A DNA stretch of 64,000 bases from assembly GCF_031656215.1 (NCBI RefSeq), contig NZ_CP134228.1, positions 2,809,001-2,873,000 of the forward strand, given 5' to 3'. This document shows, one piece after another, positions 20,111 through 29,775 of the stretch. A program made the translations under genes and the position numbers. The notes below the pieces were generated by a model, which worked only from the letters and a program-made list of their open reading frames with translations, had not been told where the DNA came from and did no database searches. This stretch comes from Mesorhizobium koreense. GTDB lineage: Bacteria > Pseudomonadota > Alphaproteobacteria > Rhizobiales > Rhizobiaceae. Each line of letters starts with the position of its first letter. The first letter of the stretch is position 1.

Positions 20111-21859
20111 GTGCACGATCCACAACTCGCAAAAAGACTGGCCGCCGTTCTCGTCGCCGATGTCGCCGGCTATGCGCGGCTGATGGAGAGTGACGAGGCC
20201 GCGACCTATGCGGCCTGGCGCAGCGCCCGCGCCGAAGCGATCGAGCCGGCTGTCACCCGCAATGGCGGCCGCATCGTCAAATTCACCGGCGACGGGTTTC
20301 TGGCAGAGTTCCCGACCGCGGAATCCGCGCTCGCCTCCGCGGTGGATGTCCAGAAGGGATGGACGGGGCGTGATCCTCTCAAGCTGAGGATCGGCATTCA
20401 CCTCGGCGATGTCGTCCTGGAGGAGGGCGACATCTACGGCGCCGGCGTCAATATCGCGGCACGGCTGGAGACGCTCGCCGAGCCGGGCGGCATCTGCATA
20501 TCCGGTACCGTGCATGACCTTGTCCGGCGCCAAGCGGGCATCGTGTTCAGCGACGGCGGCGATACGCAACTGAAGCACATCGACCAACCGGTCCGCATCT
20601 GGCGGGCAGGTGCCGCGCAATTCGCCACCAACGGCCCTTCCGTGCCGGCTCCATCCGATGCGGCGGCGCAGCGGCCAAGCATCGCCGTCCTGCCCTTCGC
20701 CAATATGTCGGGCGACACGGAGCAGGAATACTTCGCCGACGGACTGACGGAAGATCTCATTACCGAGCTTTCGCGCACCGGCGCTCTCTTCGTCATCGCG
20801 CGCAACTCGACATTCGTCTACAAAGGCCGTGCCGTGAGCATTCCCGACATCGCCCGGGAACTTCGGGTGCGTTACGTGCTCGAAGGCAGCGTGCGCAAGG
20901 CCGGCAGCCGCGTCCGTGTTACGGCGCAGCTCATAGAGGGCGGCACGGGCGGGCATCTCTGGGCGGAACGCTATGACCGCGACCTGACCGACATTTTTGC
21001 CGTCCAGGACGAAATCACGGCCAGCATCACCCAGGCGCTTGCGGTCAGCCTGTCCCTCGAGCCGAACCGTACGAGCGCCGGGACCGCCAATATCGAAGCC
21101 TACGATCTTTTCCTCAGAGGCCGTGACCTCGCCTGGCAGTTGAAGCAATCGGGGAGCGAAGAGGCCGCCGCGCTGGTCGAGCGTGCCATTGCGCTCGATC
21201 CCGGCTATGCCCGAGCCTATGCGCTTCTGGGTCATATCAAGCTCACCGCCTGGCTTAACCGGTGGGGGCCCGATCCGGCCGCGAGCGAAAGGCAGGCCCT
21301 GGAACTCGGCCAGAAGGCGATCGGCCTGAACGCGTTCGATCCGTTCGGTTATTGGGTGGTCGCCTCCGTCCATTTGTGGCGCAAGCAGTTCGAAGTGGCG
21401 CTCGCCCTGACGGAGCGCGCGCACGAGCTCGATCCCGGCTTCGTTCCGATCTTTGCGAGCATGGGCGGCGCACTGCTCGGCCTTGGTCGCGCGCAGGAGG
21501 CGCTCGACGCATTCGAAACCATGCAGCGCGCCGATCCTCTTGCACCGCCGATCGTGCTGCATTTCCGCGCCCGCGCGCTCTTCCTCCTCGATCGGCTGGA
21601 GGAAGCGGCCGCGCTGCTCGAGGAGCGCATCGCCCGCAACCCCGAGACCGATGTCAGCCGCGCCCTGCTTGCGTCTGCCTATGGCCATCTGGGCAGGTTC
21701 GACGAAGCGAAGGCGGTCTGGGCGGAACTGTTCAAGACCAATCCGGACTATTCGCTTGCGCAGCGCAAGAGCATGCTTTCGGATCAGGAATACGAGAAAC
21801 TGGCCGCCGGCATTTCCAAAGCCGGGTTGATCGAGCCGCGCCAAGGGTCGGTCGATTGA
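20111..21859 (+). CDS. Class III adenylate/guanylate cyclase with TolB-like and TPR regions
   Basis: A 582-residue three-part protein. Residues ~8-170 form a class III cyclase catalytic domain with both metal Asp residues (Asp17 in VADVAGY, Asp61 in FTGDGFLAEF). The base-selecting candidates are Lys57 and Asp107, and the transition-state pair is Asn114/Arg118 (GVNIAARLE), so it should be active. Residues ~183-330 match the TolB-N-like domain (SIAVLPFANMSGDTEQEYFADGL). Residues ~335-570 are tetratricopeptide-like repeats. It is soluble, with no membrane segment. It starts with GTG 20111. Hyphomicrobiales encode many such cyclases; the input signal is unknown. Confidence 0.9.
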   Translation: MHDPQLAKRLAAVLVADVAGYARLMESDEAATYAAWRSARAEAIEPAVTRNGGRIVKFTGDGFLAEFPTAESALASAVDVQKGWTGRDPLKLRIGIHLGDVVLEEGDIYGAGVNIAARLETLAEPGGICISGTVHDLVRRQAGIVFSDGGDTQLKHIDQPVRIWRAGAAQFATNGPSVPAPSDAAAQRPSIAVLPFANMSGDTEQEYFADGLTEDLITELSRTGALFVIARNSTFVYKGRAVSIPDIARELRVRYVLEGSVRKAGSRVRVTAQLIEGGTGGHLWAERYDRDLTDIFAVQDEITASITQALAVSLSLEPNRTSAGTANIEAYDLFLRGRDLAWQLKQSGSEEAAALVERAIALDPGYARAYALLGHIKLTAWLNRWGPDPAASERQALELGQKAIGLNAFDPFGYWVVASVHLWRKQFEVALALTERAHELDPGFVPIFASMGGALLGLGRAQEALDAFETMQRADPLAPPIVLHFRARALFLLDRLEEAAALLEERIARNPETDVSRALLASAYGHLGRFDEAKAVWAELFKTNPDYSLAQRKSMLSDQEYEKLAAGISKAGLIEPRQGSVD

Positions 21860-21990
21860 CATAATCGTGAGGCAGGGGCTGCGCTTCAGGATTGGACTTC
21901 CGGCGGCCGAACGACCATTTAATGCGTAACGAAGCGTGTTCGGCTTTGTCGGGTGCGCTTTGAATTTTCAACGAACCTGGAGGATTTTCG

Positions 21991-22500
21991 ATGAGCGAAG
22001 AACGTGCCGTCCTGGCGGGCGGATGCTTCTGGGGCATGCAGGATCTCATACGCCGCCTTCCAGGCGTGATCTCGACCCGCGTGGGCTATAGCGGCGGCGA
22101 CGTGCCGAACGCGACCTACCGCAACCACGGCACCCATGCTGAAGCGATCGAGATCGTCTTCGATCCCGAGAAGACCAGTTACCGGGAATTGCTGGAATTC
22201 TTCTTCCAGATCCACGATCCATCCACGCGGAACCGGCAGGGCAACGATATGGGCACCAGCTACCGTTCAGCGATTTTCTATGCGAGCGACGAGCAGAAGA
22301 AGGTGGCCGAGGATACGATCGCCGACGTGAATGCTTCCGGCCTCTGGCCGGGCAAGGTCGTCACCGAGGTGACGCCGGTCGGCGATTTCTGGGAGGCCGA
22401 ACCGGAGCACCAGGATTATCTGGAGCGTTACCCGAACGGCTATACCTGCCATTTCCCTCGGCCCAATTGGAAATTACCGCGCCGCGCCGACGCCGCCTGA
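21991..22500 (+). CDS. msrA: Peptide methionine sulfoxide reductase A
   Basis: Reduces the S-epimer of methionine sulfoxide in proteins. The catalytic Cys12 lies in AGGCFWGMQ, followed by [12 protein letters not shown] and the substrate-pocket residues in [25 protein letters not shown]. The C-terminus contains [11 protein letters not shown], with one further Cys that could serve in recycling. The length of 169 residues is standard. It has a GGAGGA-type ribosome-binding site and is followed by the long non-coding repeat region. Confidence 0.96.
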   Translation: MSEERAVLAGGCFWGMQDLIRRLPGVISTRVGYSGGDVPNATYRNHGTHAEAIEIVFDPEKTSYRELLEFFFQIHDPSTRNRQGNDMGTSYRSAIFYASDEQKKVAEDTIADVNASGLWPGKVVTEVTPVGDFWEAEPEHQDYLERYPNGYTCHFPRPNWKLPRRADAA

Positions 22501-22562
22501 GCGAAGCGCGGGGCGTTAACGCTCCGTCGTTCTGGATAGGCGTCGGCCTCTCTATCTTCGTC

Positions 22563-22611
22563 ATTCCAGGGCGAAGCAGTCGCGTTAGCGGCATCGCGAA
22601 GACCCTGGAAT
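22563..22611. repeat. Palindromic repeat with attccaggg arms
   Basis: Arms attccaggg (22563-22571) and ccctggaat (22603-22611) are perfect inverted copies around a 31-bp interior. A related ggattcccggtct string sits near 22701. Sequences of this kind (CCCTGGAATCC with a GCGAAG interior) recur between genes in Hyphomicrobiales genomes, as I recall; the copy number here cannot be judged from one window. Confidence 0.5.
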
Positions 22612-23280
22612 CCGTGCCTGAGACAGGACGGCAACGCGTTGAGGGTGCAGAAGCGGGGTTGCCTTCTGCAGCGCCAGTGTGTGGCCGCGACGCTCCGGCA
22701 TGGATTCCCGGTCTCCGCAGTTCGCTGCGCTCCTGTTCCGCCCGAAAATGACGAAGGCGGAAAGGCTCTCACTTCGTTTGCGAAGGCCGGTAGCGGCGGA
22801 AATGCAGGCGAAAACGTGGACAGGATCGCGCAGGCGGTTTTCGTAACTCTCTGATCCAGTTGCCTTTCCGTATTTTCTTCGCCTGTCTTTCTCCACGCCT
22901 TCCGCCCATCCTTCATAATCCCCGTCAGTTCCTCCCATCGGGAACACCGATCATGACGGTGATTGCGTGGGGAGGGACCGGCGCCTCCGCCTTGATGCTG
23001 ACGTGGCATTGCGGCCGGGGAGGTCCTGCCGGGAGGTTCCCCTGGGGGCACTATGACCCCTGCGTGTCGGAAAGAGGCACACAGACCCGAGACAGAAGAG
23101 CGCTTCGGGAGCAGCGGAACAGGCGGGAATAGAAATCGCCGGACGGACGGCCGCAAGGTCGCACGTAAATTGCTTAGATGAGCGAGCCTGCGGCCGCCCG
23201 TCTTTCCCGGACTTTGCAATGGCCAGACGGTGAGAACCGGGCGTGGCGAGGGTGGAGCATGTGCGACATAAATGAGGATA

Positions 23281-23342
23281 GTCCTCCGCCCCTTCGCACC
23301 CATGTCCGGCAGGACAGAGGGGGGTGCGCAGGGGCGGAGGAC
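23281..23342. repeat. 21-bp inverted repeat, 20/21 matched
   Basis: The left arm spans 23281-23301 and the right arm 23322-23342, and they match when one is reverse-complemented except for one a/c position. The 20-bp interior contains another short complementary pair. The long GC-rich stem is too perfect to be chance. It could be a small mobile palindromic element or a strong bidirectional terminator. Confidence 0.65.
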
Positions 23343-23518
23343 AAGCAACGATGTCCACAACGACAATGAGTTTCAGGCACACGCATCCCAGAAGCGCCCG
23401 ACCGGGCGTCGTGGCTCGTGCCACGCCCCCGCGGAGCCCAGCCGCGTCAGCGGCGTACGGGCGTGAGCGAAAACAAACCCACGTGAGCGAAACACCCCCA
23501 AAGCGAAAGCAAAAGCTT

Positions 23519-23734
23519 TCAGGAGCGCTTTTTGGGCGTGCCGTACATCCATTTGACGATGAGCATCGCGGGCAACACCCAGAGCAGGCCGGACAGCAGG
23601 AAATAGGCGAAATGGACCAAGCCGCTCGACTGGGCTAGTTTCGCTTCGGCCACCACCATCGCCGCCACCGCGTAGACGATGACGAGCAGGACGATGAGGA
23701 ACGAGCCGATAAGGCGCTTGATGCGAGGATGCAT
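23519..23734 (-). CDS. DUF2842 domain-containing small membrane protein
   Basis: A 71-residue protein with two transmembrane helices (LIGSFLIVLLVIVYAVAAMVVA and FAYFLLSGLLWVLPAMLIVKWMY) and a basic C-terminus. Length and helix arrangement match the alphaproteobacterial DUF2842 family. The start at 23734 (MHPRIKRL) has an AAGGAG site; a longer frame to 23914 adds implausible sequence. It is divergent from the heme A synthase gene, 149 bp away. DUF2842 and ctaA often neighbour each other in this group, which may point to a role near heme or oxidase assembly (inference). Confidence 0.82.
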   Translation of the reverse strand: MHPRIKRLIGSFLIVLLVIVYAVAAMVVAEAKLAQSSGLVHFAYFLLSGLLWVLPAMLIVKWMYGTPKKRS

Positions 23735-23883
23735 GAAATCTCCTTCGGCGCCCTCATAAGCGTTGGACCGTGTCCGTGCAACGCGCCGGCGCGCTTTGCG
23801 CGACGGCATGTCGCGTTGCTGGCGCTCCGCTTTGCCGGCGCACGGTGCTATGCCACCGGCAATTGCGGCTCCTGAGGCAGACG

Positions 23884-24987
23884 ATGACGGCAGCAACAGC
23901 CCTTGATGCGACACGCCCTTCCGCGCAGGAACAGGGCCGGATCGCGCGCAATCGCGCGCTGGTGCGCGGGTGGCTCTATGTCGTCGCCGTGGTGCTGTTC
24001 GGGCTCTTCCTCGTCGGCGGCGCGACGCGGCTCACCAATTCCGGCCTTTCCATCACCGAATGGCAGCCGATCCACGGCGTCATCCCGCCGTTGAACGACG
24101 CGGAATGGCAAGAAGAGTTCGCGAAATACAAGCAGATCCCGGAATATAAGGTGCTGAACCGCAACATGGACCTCGCCGGCTTCAAGCACATCTTCTGGTG
24201 GGAGTGGACGCACAGGTTGATCGCGCGCAGCGTCGGTTTCATCTTCGCCATCCCGCTGATCCTGCTGTGGGTGGCCGGCTGCATTGAGCGGAAACTGAAG
24301 CCCCGGCTCGTCGGCATATTGGCGCTTGGCGGCCTGCAGGGCGCGATCGGCTGGTGGATGGTGATGTCCGGGCTTGCCCATCGCACCGATGTCAGCCAGT
24401 ACCGGCTTGCGATCCACCTGACGACGGCCTGCCTGATCTTCATCGCCACGCTTGCCGTCGCGCGCGGGCTCGCGCCGCACAGCGAAAAGCCTGCGCCGCG
24501 CAAGCTCCAGATTTTCGCCGGCGTGGTGGTCGCGCTGGTGCTTTTCCAGATCTATCTCGGCGCGCTGGTGGCGGGCACGAATGCCGGCTTCTCCTATAAC
24601 ACCTGGCCGCTGATGGACGGCAGGGTCGTGCCGGATGGGCTGTTCGTGCTGGAACCGGCATGGCGCAACCTCTTCGAGAACCCGAAGACGGTGCAGTTCA
24701 TCCACCGTTGCGGCGCCTATCTGGTCTGGATCGTGGCGCTGGCGCACATGATCTTCGCCCTCAGCCGTGCCCCGAAAACGACGCATGCAAGACGCGCCGC
24801 CGTGCTCTTCCTGCTCGTGACATTGCAGGCGGCGCTCGGCATCACGACGCTTCTGATGCAGGTGCCGCTCGATCTAGGGCTGGCGCATCAGGCGATGGCG
24901 CTGGTCGTGCTCGCTTTCGCCACCGCGCACTGGCGCGGCACCAAGGGGGCGTATCCGGTGGAGGAAGCGGCTGCCGCTAGAAGCTGA
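23884..24987 (+). CDS. ctaA: Heme A synthase, Cox15/CtaA type 2
   Basis: Inner-membrane enzyme that oxidises the heme O C8 methyl to formyl, giving heme A for cytochrome aa3. The 367 residues form eight helices in two four-helix halves. The signature [25 protein letters not shown] occurs near the N-terminus. Heme-ligand histidines are expected in [41 protein letters not shown] and [10 protein letters not shown]. The start ATG 23884 (MTAATALD) was chosen because upstream in-frame sequence lies in the promoter of the divergent gene. Its end overlaps the convergent kinase gene by 11 bp. Confidence 0.94.
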   Translation: MTAATALDATRPSAQEQGRIARNRALVRGWLYVVAVVLFGLFLVGGATRLTNSGLSITEWQPIHGVIPPLNDAEWQEEFAKYKQIPEYKVLNRNMDLAGFKHIFWWEWTHRLIARSVGFIFAIPLILLWVAGCIERKLKPRLVGILALGGLQGAIGWWMVMSGLAHRTDVSQYRLAIHLTTACLIFIATLAVARGLAPHSEKPAPRKLQIFAGVVVALVLFQIYLGALVAGTNAGFSYNTWPLMDGRVVPDGLFVLEPAWRNLFENPKTVQFIHRCGAYLVWIVALAHMIFALSRAPKTTHARRAAVLFLLVTLQAALGITTLLMQVPLDLGLAHQAMALVVLAFATAHWRGTKGAYPVEEAAAARS

Positions 24988-25819
24988 GCGCCCGCACCTG
25001 CCGGATCGCTTCGGCGACGGCCAATTCGCGCTTCTCGTCCTTGTCGTTACCGTCTTCCGCATGCCACGCGGCGGAGAGGCACCCATAGGCTATCGCATGG
25101 TCGAGGATATTCCGGACATCCTGCCCGAGCGTCTTCGAGAAGGTCTCCGCCATTCGCGCGATGCGTTCCGGATCGAGACAGAGATCGTCGCGGTCGAGCG
25201 GATTGTAGAACATGTTGGCCGCATCGAAGGCAGGGTCGCCGAGCACGCCTTTCGGATCGATCGCCAGCCAGCCGCGTTTGCTGCAGAGGATGTTTTCGTG
25301 ATGAAGGTCGCCGTGCAGCGGCCGGATATCATGCGGGGCGGCGAGGACCGTTTCGGCGATATTGGCCGCCTGGGCGTAAAGCGTCGTCCGCCCCGCAGTC
25401 CGATCGGCCTTCGCCTTTCGAAAAAGGCTGGAGAAGCGTTCGCGGAGCGGCTGAAGATCGGGCGGGAAAGCCCGGTCCGAAGGCGACAGGAGTCGAGTCA
25501 TCACCTCGGCCGCGATGTCCGTCGCAGTCGCGTCGCCTTCCGTATCGAGGACATGCGAAAGCATCGTCTCGCCGGCATATTCCAGCAGCATGGACTGCCC
25601 CTCGAGGCCGAGCAGCCGCACCGTCCCTTCGCCGTTCCGCCATGCCAGATAGTGCGCGCCGCGCAATTCGTCCTCGACATCGTCGAAGGGCTTCAGCGCC
25701 TTGATGACCGCGTGCAGGCCATCGCGCAGCCACACCTTCCAGACATGGCTGCTGAAGGTGTCGGCAATGAGAACAGGATCACGGACTTCCCAGCGAGCGG
25801 GAAAGGCGGGAACGTCCAT
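24977..25819 (-). CDS. Aminoglycoside/hydroxyurea phosphotransferase family kinase (APH(6)-like)
   Basis: A 280-residue small-molecule kinase. It has the catalytic-loop motif [11 protein letters not shown] (about residues 188-198) and the metal-binding [22 protein letters not shown]. Both are typical of the APH(6)/hydroxyurea kinase family that includes streptomycin 6-phosphotransferases. Chromosomal homologues are common in Hyphomicrobiales and often do not give resistance, so the substrate is open. Its ATG follows the argC stop codon immediately (25819 next to 25820), so it is translated with argC. Confidence 0.85.
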   Translation of the reverse strand: MDVPAFPARWEVRDPVLIADTFSSHVWKVWLRDGLHAVIKALKPFDDVEDELRGAHYLAWRNGEGTVRLLGLEGQSMLLEYAGETMLSHVLDTEGDATATDIAAEVMTRLLSPSDRAFPPDLQPLRERFSSLFRKAKADRTAGRTTLYAQAANIAETVLAAPHDIRPLHGDLHHENILCSKRGWLAIDPKGVLGDPAFDAANMFYNPLDRDDLCLDPERIARMAETFSKTLGQDVRNILDHAIAYGCLSAAWHAEDGNDKDEKRELAVAEAIRQVRALSF

Positions 25820-26761
25820 TCAGTGCCGGGTGTTGCCGAGCATCAGATCCATGTTCTGCACGGCCGCGCCCGAGGCGCCCTTGCCGAGATTGTCGAGCAG
25901 CGCGACGATATTGACCTGACCTTGGCCGGGCGTGCCGAATACGTAAAGGCGCATGCGGTCGGTGCCGTTCAGTTCGGTCGGATCGAGGCGCGCAAGCTTC
26001 GCGCTCGCCTCGAGCGGGATGACCTCCACGATGTCCTGCCCGGCATAGTGCGCGGCGAGCGCGCCATGGACGTCCTCCATCGAGGGCGCGCCGTCGAGGT
26101 CGCCGAGATACAACGGTACCTGCACGATCATGCCCTGCGCGAAGCGGCCCACACTCGGCGCGAAGATCGGCTTGCGGTCGAGCAGGCCATGCACCTGCAT
26201 CTCCGGCACATGCTTGTGCTGCAAGGTCAGTCCGTAGAGGAAATGCGGCGCGGCGATGTAGTCCGGGTTCTCCGCGTTCTCCATCTGCGCAATCAACTGC
26301 TTGCCGCCGCCGGTGTAGCCGGAAACGGCGTTGACGGCGACCGGGTAGTCGGAAGGCAGCATGCCGGCCGTAACCAGCGGCCGCACGAGCGAAATGGCGC
26401 CGGTCGGGTAGCAGCCGGGATTGGCGACCAGCCGCGCTTTGGCGATGCGCTCGGGCTGGCCCTCGGTCATCTCGGCGAAGCCGTAGGCCCAGTCGGGATT
26501 GACTCGGTGCGCGGTAGAAGTGTCGATGACGCGCGTGGAATTGTTGCCGTCGAGCAGCGAGATGGCCTCGCGTGCGGCGGCGTCCGGCAGGCAGAGGATG
26601 GCGATGTCGGCCTGGCGCAGGAAATCGGCGCGCGCGGCAGCGTCCTTGCGGTGCTCCTCGGGGATGGACAGGATGTCGAGATCGCGGCGTTCGGCCAGCC
26701 GCGCCCGGATTTGCAGCCCGGTTGTGCCGTGTTCGCCGTCGATGAAGATTTTCGCCGTCAT
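25820..26761 (-). CDS. argC: N-acetyl-gamma-glutamyl-phosphate reductase, type 2
   Basis: NADPH-dependent reductase of the third step of arginine biosynthesis. The 313-residue short form (type 2) begins [15 protein letters not shown]. It carries the catalytic Cys117 in [16 protein letters not shown] and ends with the [32 protein letters not shown] segment shared by ArgC proteins. It sits between speB (82 bp upstream) and the kinase gene on one strand. The agmatinase-argC proximity suggests a shared arginine/polyamine context. Confidence 0.97.
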   Translation of the reverse strand: MTAKIFIDGEHGTTGLQIRARLAERRDLDILSIPEEHRKDAAARADFLRQADIAILCLPDAAAREAISLLDGNNSTRVIDTSTAHRVNPDWAYGFAEMTEGQPERIAKARLVANPGCYPTGAISLVRPLVTAGMLPSDYPVAVNAVSGYTGGGKQLIAQMENAENPDYIAAPHFLYGLTLQHKHVPEMQVHGLLDRKPIFAPSVGRFAQGMIVQVPLYLGDLDGAPSMEDVHGALAAHYAGQDIVEVIPLEASAKLARLDPTELNGTDRMRLYVFGTPGQGQVNIVALLDNLGKGASGAAVQNMDLMLGNTRH

Positions 26762-26842
26762 GGTGGTCGCTCGCTCCGATGGTCATGGGAGATAGGGCAG
26801 AAGCGGGCGCGATGCAATCGGCAGCGACGTGTGCCCCGAGCA

Positions 26843-27811
26843 TCAGCTTTCGGCGGAGGCCGCCTTCTTCGCTTTCCGCTCCGCCAGCAGGCCGAGATAG
26901 TACATCGCCACGCTCGCGCCGGCGATTGCCGTGATGTCGGCATGGTCGTAGGCCGGCGCGACTTCCACGACATCGGCGCCCACGATGTCGAGATCGCCCA
27001 GCGCGCGCAGTACGGAGAGTATCTTGGCGGAGGAAGGGCCACCGGCCACCGGCGTACCGGTGCCGGGCGCAAAGGCCGGGTCGAGACAGTCAATGTCAAA
27101 GGTGACGTAGACCTTGCGGCCGGCCGCGCGCTCCCGGATCGCATAGACGATATCGGCGACGCGCATTTCTTCCAGTTCATGACCGTGGAGGATGCGGATA
27201 CCGAAATTCTCTGGTGCATGGGTGCGGATGCCGACCTGGATCGACCATTCCGGCTCGATGATGCCGTCGCGCACCGCGCGCGCCACAAAGGAGCCGTGGT
27301 CGATGCGCTTGCCGTCGTCGAACCAGGTGTCCTGATGCGCATCGAAATGGACGAGCGCGAGCGGACCGTGGATCGCCGCATGCGCTTTGAGCAGCGGCCA
27401 GGTCACGAAATGGTCCCCACCGAGCGTAACCAGCGTGGCGCCCGAGCGCAGAATCCTGGCCGCTTCGCGCTCGATCGTCGCCGGTGTCTTCTGGTGGTTG
27501 CCATAGTCGAGCAGGCAATCGCCATAGTCGATCACCGCAAGCTGTGCGAACAGGTCGCGGTGAAACGGGTATTGCGGGTCGTTATCGAAGATCGCCGAGG
27601 CGCGCCGGATGGCCTGCGGGCCAAAACGGGCGCCAGGCCGATTGGACACCGCCCCGTCGAAGGGGATGCCCCAGATCACCGCATCGGCGCCCGCGAGCTT
27701 CTTCGAATATTTCCGCCGCATGAAAGAGAGCGCCCCGGCATAGGTCGGATCTTCGGCGGCGCCGGTGAGGCTACCGGCCGTGAAAGCATGGTCGATCGAC
27801 TTGGAAGGCAT
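26843..27811 (-). CDS. speB: Agmatinase (ureohydrolase family)
   Basis: Hydrolyses agmatine to putrescine and urea, or acts on a related guanidino substrate. The ureohydrolase manganese motifs are complete: GGDHFVTWP, HFDAHQDTWF and FDIDCLDPAFAPGTGTPVAGG. The protein has 322 residues from the second ATG, which has a 6-nt spacing to GAGG; the first ATG (27817) abuts that sequence. Other guanidino hydrolases of the same family cannot be excluded from sequence alone. It is the first gene of a probable speB-argC-kinase unit. Confidence 0.87.
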   Translation of the reverse strand: MPSKSIDHAFTAGSLTGAAEDPTYAGALSFMRRKYSKKLAGADAVIWGIPFDGAVSNRPGARFGPQAIRRASAIFDNDPQYPFHRDLFAQLAVIDYGDCLLDYGNHQKTPATIEREAARILRSGATLVTLGGDHFVTWPLLKAHAAIHGPLALVHFDAHQDTWFDDGKRIDHGSFVARAVRDGIIEPEWSIQVGIRTHAPENFGIRILHGHELEEMRVADIVYAIRERAAGRKVYVTFDIDCLDPAFAPGTGTPVAGGPSSAKILSVLRALGDLDIVGADVVEVAPAYDHADITAIAGASVAMYYLGLLAERKAKKAASAES

Positions 27812-28030
27812 GGGCATCCTCTTCGGCCATGACGAGTGAGGTCACCTAGCCGCCTGGCGCGGAAATTGCCACTGCAAAAGGAAGAAGCCGGATGACCGGC
27901 CAGACCTGTCCCGAACTGGCACTAAAGGTGGTTTGGAACGGCACAGGTGAGCAACCGGTCGACAATCCTGTCCGGTCTTGGGGAATGCCGCGGATCGTTT
28001 ATGTGTACGCGGCTGGGCACTGGATGGGAA

Positions 28031-28062
28031 GAAGCCCGCGAAGAGCGATCTTCGCGGGCTTC
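28031..28062 (-). terminator. Terminator hairpin downstream of rpsI
   Basis: Perfect 13-bp stem, gaagcccgcgaag/cttcgcgggcttc, with a 6-nt loop, 26 bp beyond the rpsI stop. On the minus strand it continues into TTCCC rather than a long U-run, so termination is plausible but perhaps not strictly intrinsic. Confidence 0.75.
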
Positions 28063-28088
28063 GCCATAGATGCCGGTAGGCGGAATGC

Positions 28089-28565
28089 TTAGCGCTTGGA
28101 GAACTGGAAGCTGCGGCGGGCCTTCGCCTTACCGTACTTCTTGCGCTCGACGACGCGGCTGTCGCGGGTGAGGAAGCCGCCCTTCTTGAGCACGGCGCGC
28201 AGCCCCGGCTCGTAATAGGTCAGCGCCTTGGAGATGCCATGACGGACCGCACCCGCCTGGCCGGAAAGGCCGCCGCCGGCCACCGTCACGACGATGTCGT
28301 ACTGACCGTCGCGGTTGACCGCCACGATCGGCTGACGCAGCACCATCTGCAGCACCGGCCGTGCGAAGTAGGCGGCGAATTCCTTGTCGTTGACGGTGAT
28401 CTTGCCGCTGCCCGGCTTCAGCCAGACGCGGGCGATGGCGTCCTTGCGCTTGCCGGTGGCGTAGGCACGGCCCGACTTGTCGAGCTTCTGGACATGGACG
28501 GGAGCGACCTGTTCGGTCTGGCCCGTCGCGGCGCCGAGTTCTTGCAGGGAGGAAAGTTCGGCCAT
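28089..28565 (-). CDS. rpsI: 30S ribosomal protein S9 (uS9)
   Basis: A 158-residue S9 with an alphaproteobacterial N-terminal extension of about 28 residues before [21 protein letters not shown]. The conserved [19 protein letters not shown] and the basic tail ending RRSFQFSKR, which reaches the P-site tRNA, are intact. Its start overlaps the rplM stop by one base (TAATG), the usual rplM-rpsI coupling. Confidence 0.98.
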   Translation of the reverse strand: MAELSSLQELGAATGQTEQVAPVHVQKLDKSGRAYATGKRKDAIARVWLKPGSGKITVNDKEFAAYFARPVLQMVLRQPIVAVNRDGQYDIVVTVAGGGLSGQAGAVRHGISKALTYYEPGLRAVLKKGGFLTRDSRVVERKKYGKAKARRSFQFSKR

Positions 28566-29029
28566 TACTGGACCCTCTTGTTCTTGCTGTTCAGGCCCGC
28601 CACGTCGAGCTTCTCGGGCTGCTGTGCCTCGTGCGGATGCTCAGGCCCGGCGTAGACGCGCAAATTCTTCATCTGGCGGCGGCCGAGCGGGCCGCGCGGG
28701 ATCATGCGCTCAATAGCCTTCTCTACGACGCGCTCGGGGAAACGGCCCTCGAGGATGTCGCGCGCGGTGCGCTCCTTGATGCCGCCCGGATGGCCGGTGT
28801 GCCAGTAGTATACCTTGTCGGTGTACTTCTTGCCCGTGAGGGCGACCTTGTCGGCATTGATGATGACGACGTTGTCGCCGTCATCGACATGCGGGGTAAA
28901 GGTCGGCTTGTGCTTGCCGCGCAGGATGTTGGCGACGATGGAGGCGAGGCGACCGACGACGAGACCTTCCGCGTCGATCAGAACCCACTTCTTCGTCACT
29001 TCCGCAGGCTTCTGCGAAAAGGTTTTCAT
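28565..29029 (-). CDS. rplM: 50S ribosomal protein L13 (uL13)
   Basis: A 154-residue L13, starting [22 protein letters not shown] and containing [40 protein letters not shown]-type family sequence, with [29 protein letters not shown] near the end. The start at 29029 follows a GAGAAAGAG purine stretch. A frame open to 29218 is upstream leader. The ~215-bp region ahead presumably contains the ribosomal protein promoter. Confidence 0.98.
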   Translation of the reverse strand: MKTFSQKPAEVTKKWVLIDAEGLVVGRLASIVANILRGKHKPTFTPHVDDGDNVVIINADKVALTGKKYTDKVYYWHTGHPGGIKERTARDILEGRFPERVVEKAIERMIPRGPLGRRQMKNLRVYAGPEHPHEAQQPEKLDVAGLNSKNKRVQ

Positions 29030-29243
29030 CTCTTTCTCTCTCACTCGGACCTTCCGCGATGGATCGGGCAGGAAGGCGTTTCTTGTTGCTTGGGTTGGCG
29101 CCGGGCGATGTGCCTTGCGCCAAAAACAAAACGGCGACCGCCGCGGCCGCTGTTTGCAGGCAGGCTTATAGGGGAGGGCGGTCGCGGCGTCAATATCGAT
29201 GTTTGGCCGTTTGCGCAAGAAAATTCAGCAAAAACAATAAATT

Positions 29244-29273
29244 GCAGGTGCGGTATTAAAATACCGCACCTGC
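29244..29273 (-). terminator. Terminator hairpin downstream of the CMD-family gene
   Basis: Perfect 13-bp stem, gcaggtgcggtat/ataccgcacctgc, with a 4-nt loop, 16 bp after the stop codon at 29290. On the minus strand it is followed by an A/T-rich stretch including TTTTT. It separates the sigma-factor cassette from the rplM promoter region. Confidence 0.75.
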
Positions 29274-29289
29274 CCGGGCGCCTTGGAGA

Positions 29290-29748
29290 TCAGTTCCACT
29301 TCTGCCCGGCTACCTGTTTCACCGATGCATTAAGGCGGTTCCACACGTTGATCTGCGCAATCTGGATGATCAGCGCGGCAAGCGCGGTTTCGTCGTAATG
29401 GGCGGCCGCTTCCGTCCAGACCGCGTCCGATACTGCTTCCGGCTTGTCGGCGATGCGCGTCAATTCCTCCGTAAGGGCGAGTGCCGCCCGCTCGGCATCA
29501 TTGAAATAGGGCGTGTCGCGCCAGGCGGCGACGGCGAAAATGCGCTTGTCGTCCTCGCCTGCCTGCTTCAGCCCTTGGGCATGCATGTCCACGCAGACGC
29601 TGCAGCCGTTGATCTGGCTCGCGCGCAGATGGACAAGCTCGCGCGTGACGTCGGGCAGGCCATCGGTTGCCGTTGCCTTGTTGAGTGCGTGCAGCGCCTT
29701 CAAAGCGTCCGGCAGTACAAAGACGGGATGTTTCATTCGTGCTTGCAT
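29290..29748 (-). CDS. Carboxymuconolactone decarboxylase-family (AhpD-like) protein
   Basis: A 152-residue all-helical protein with the CMD/AhpD active-site signature ELVHLRASQINGCSVCVDMH: Glu37, the redox pair Cys49/Cys52, and His56. Such proteins act as thiol peroxidase-like or disulfide reductase partners rather than decarboxylases. The start at 29748 (MQARMKHPVF) is supported by AGGAACA; the frame stays open to 29829. It is divergent from an ECF41-like sigma gene, and CMD-family genes are the classic neighbours and targets of ECF41 sigma factors. A one-mismatch ECF41-type promoter at 29859-29885 points at this gene. Confidence 0.87.
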   Translation of the reverse strand: MQARMKHPVFVLPDALKALHALNKATATDGLPDVTRELVHLRASQINGCSVCVDMHAQGLKQAGEDDKRIFAVAAWRDTPYFNDAERAALALTEELTRIADKPEAVSDAVWTEAAAHYDETALAALIIQIAQINVWNRLNASVKQVAGQKWN

Positions 29749-29775
29749 GGTCTTGTTCCTTTCGTTTTGTCTCGG

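Larger units (their letters stand above)
22501..23518. other. Gene-free, palindrome-rich kilobase
   Basis: About 1,018 bp between msrA and the DUF2842 gene without a credible protein gene. Frames that stay open (one of ~308 codons on the minus strand) have repetitive Arg/Pro/Ser composition, run into msrA, and show no family features. The stretch holds several inverted repeats, listed separately at 22563-22611 and 23281-23342. There is also a gcagaag/cttctgc stem near 22643 and a gtggc-tcgt-gccac stem near 23411. I see no tRNA, SRP, 6S, tmRNA or RNase P signature, although an unrecognised structured RNA is not excluded. Confidence 0.6.

Noticed and set aside
22440-23424. Two overlapping minus-strand frames (308 and 157 codons) in the gene-free kilobase
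   Set aside because: They run through palindromic repeats and the msrA 3' end, have no recognisable domain or ribosome-binding site, and have repeat-like composition.
25061-27832. Open frame of over 900 codons on the plus strand opposite the kinase, argC and speB genes
   Set aside because: It is antisense to three intact family genes, has skewed His/Arg/Glu composition, and is explained by third-position GC bias.
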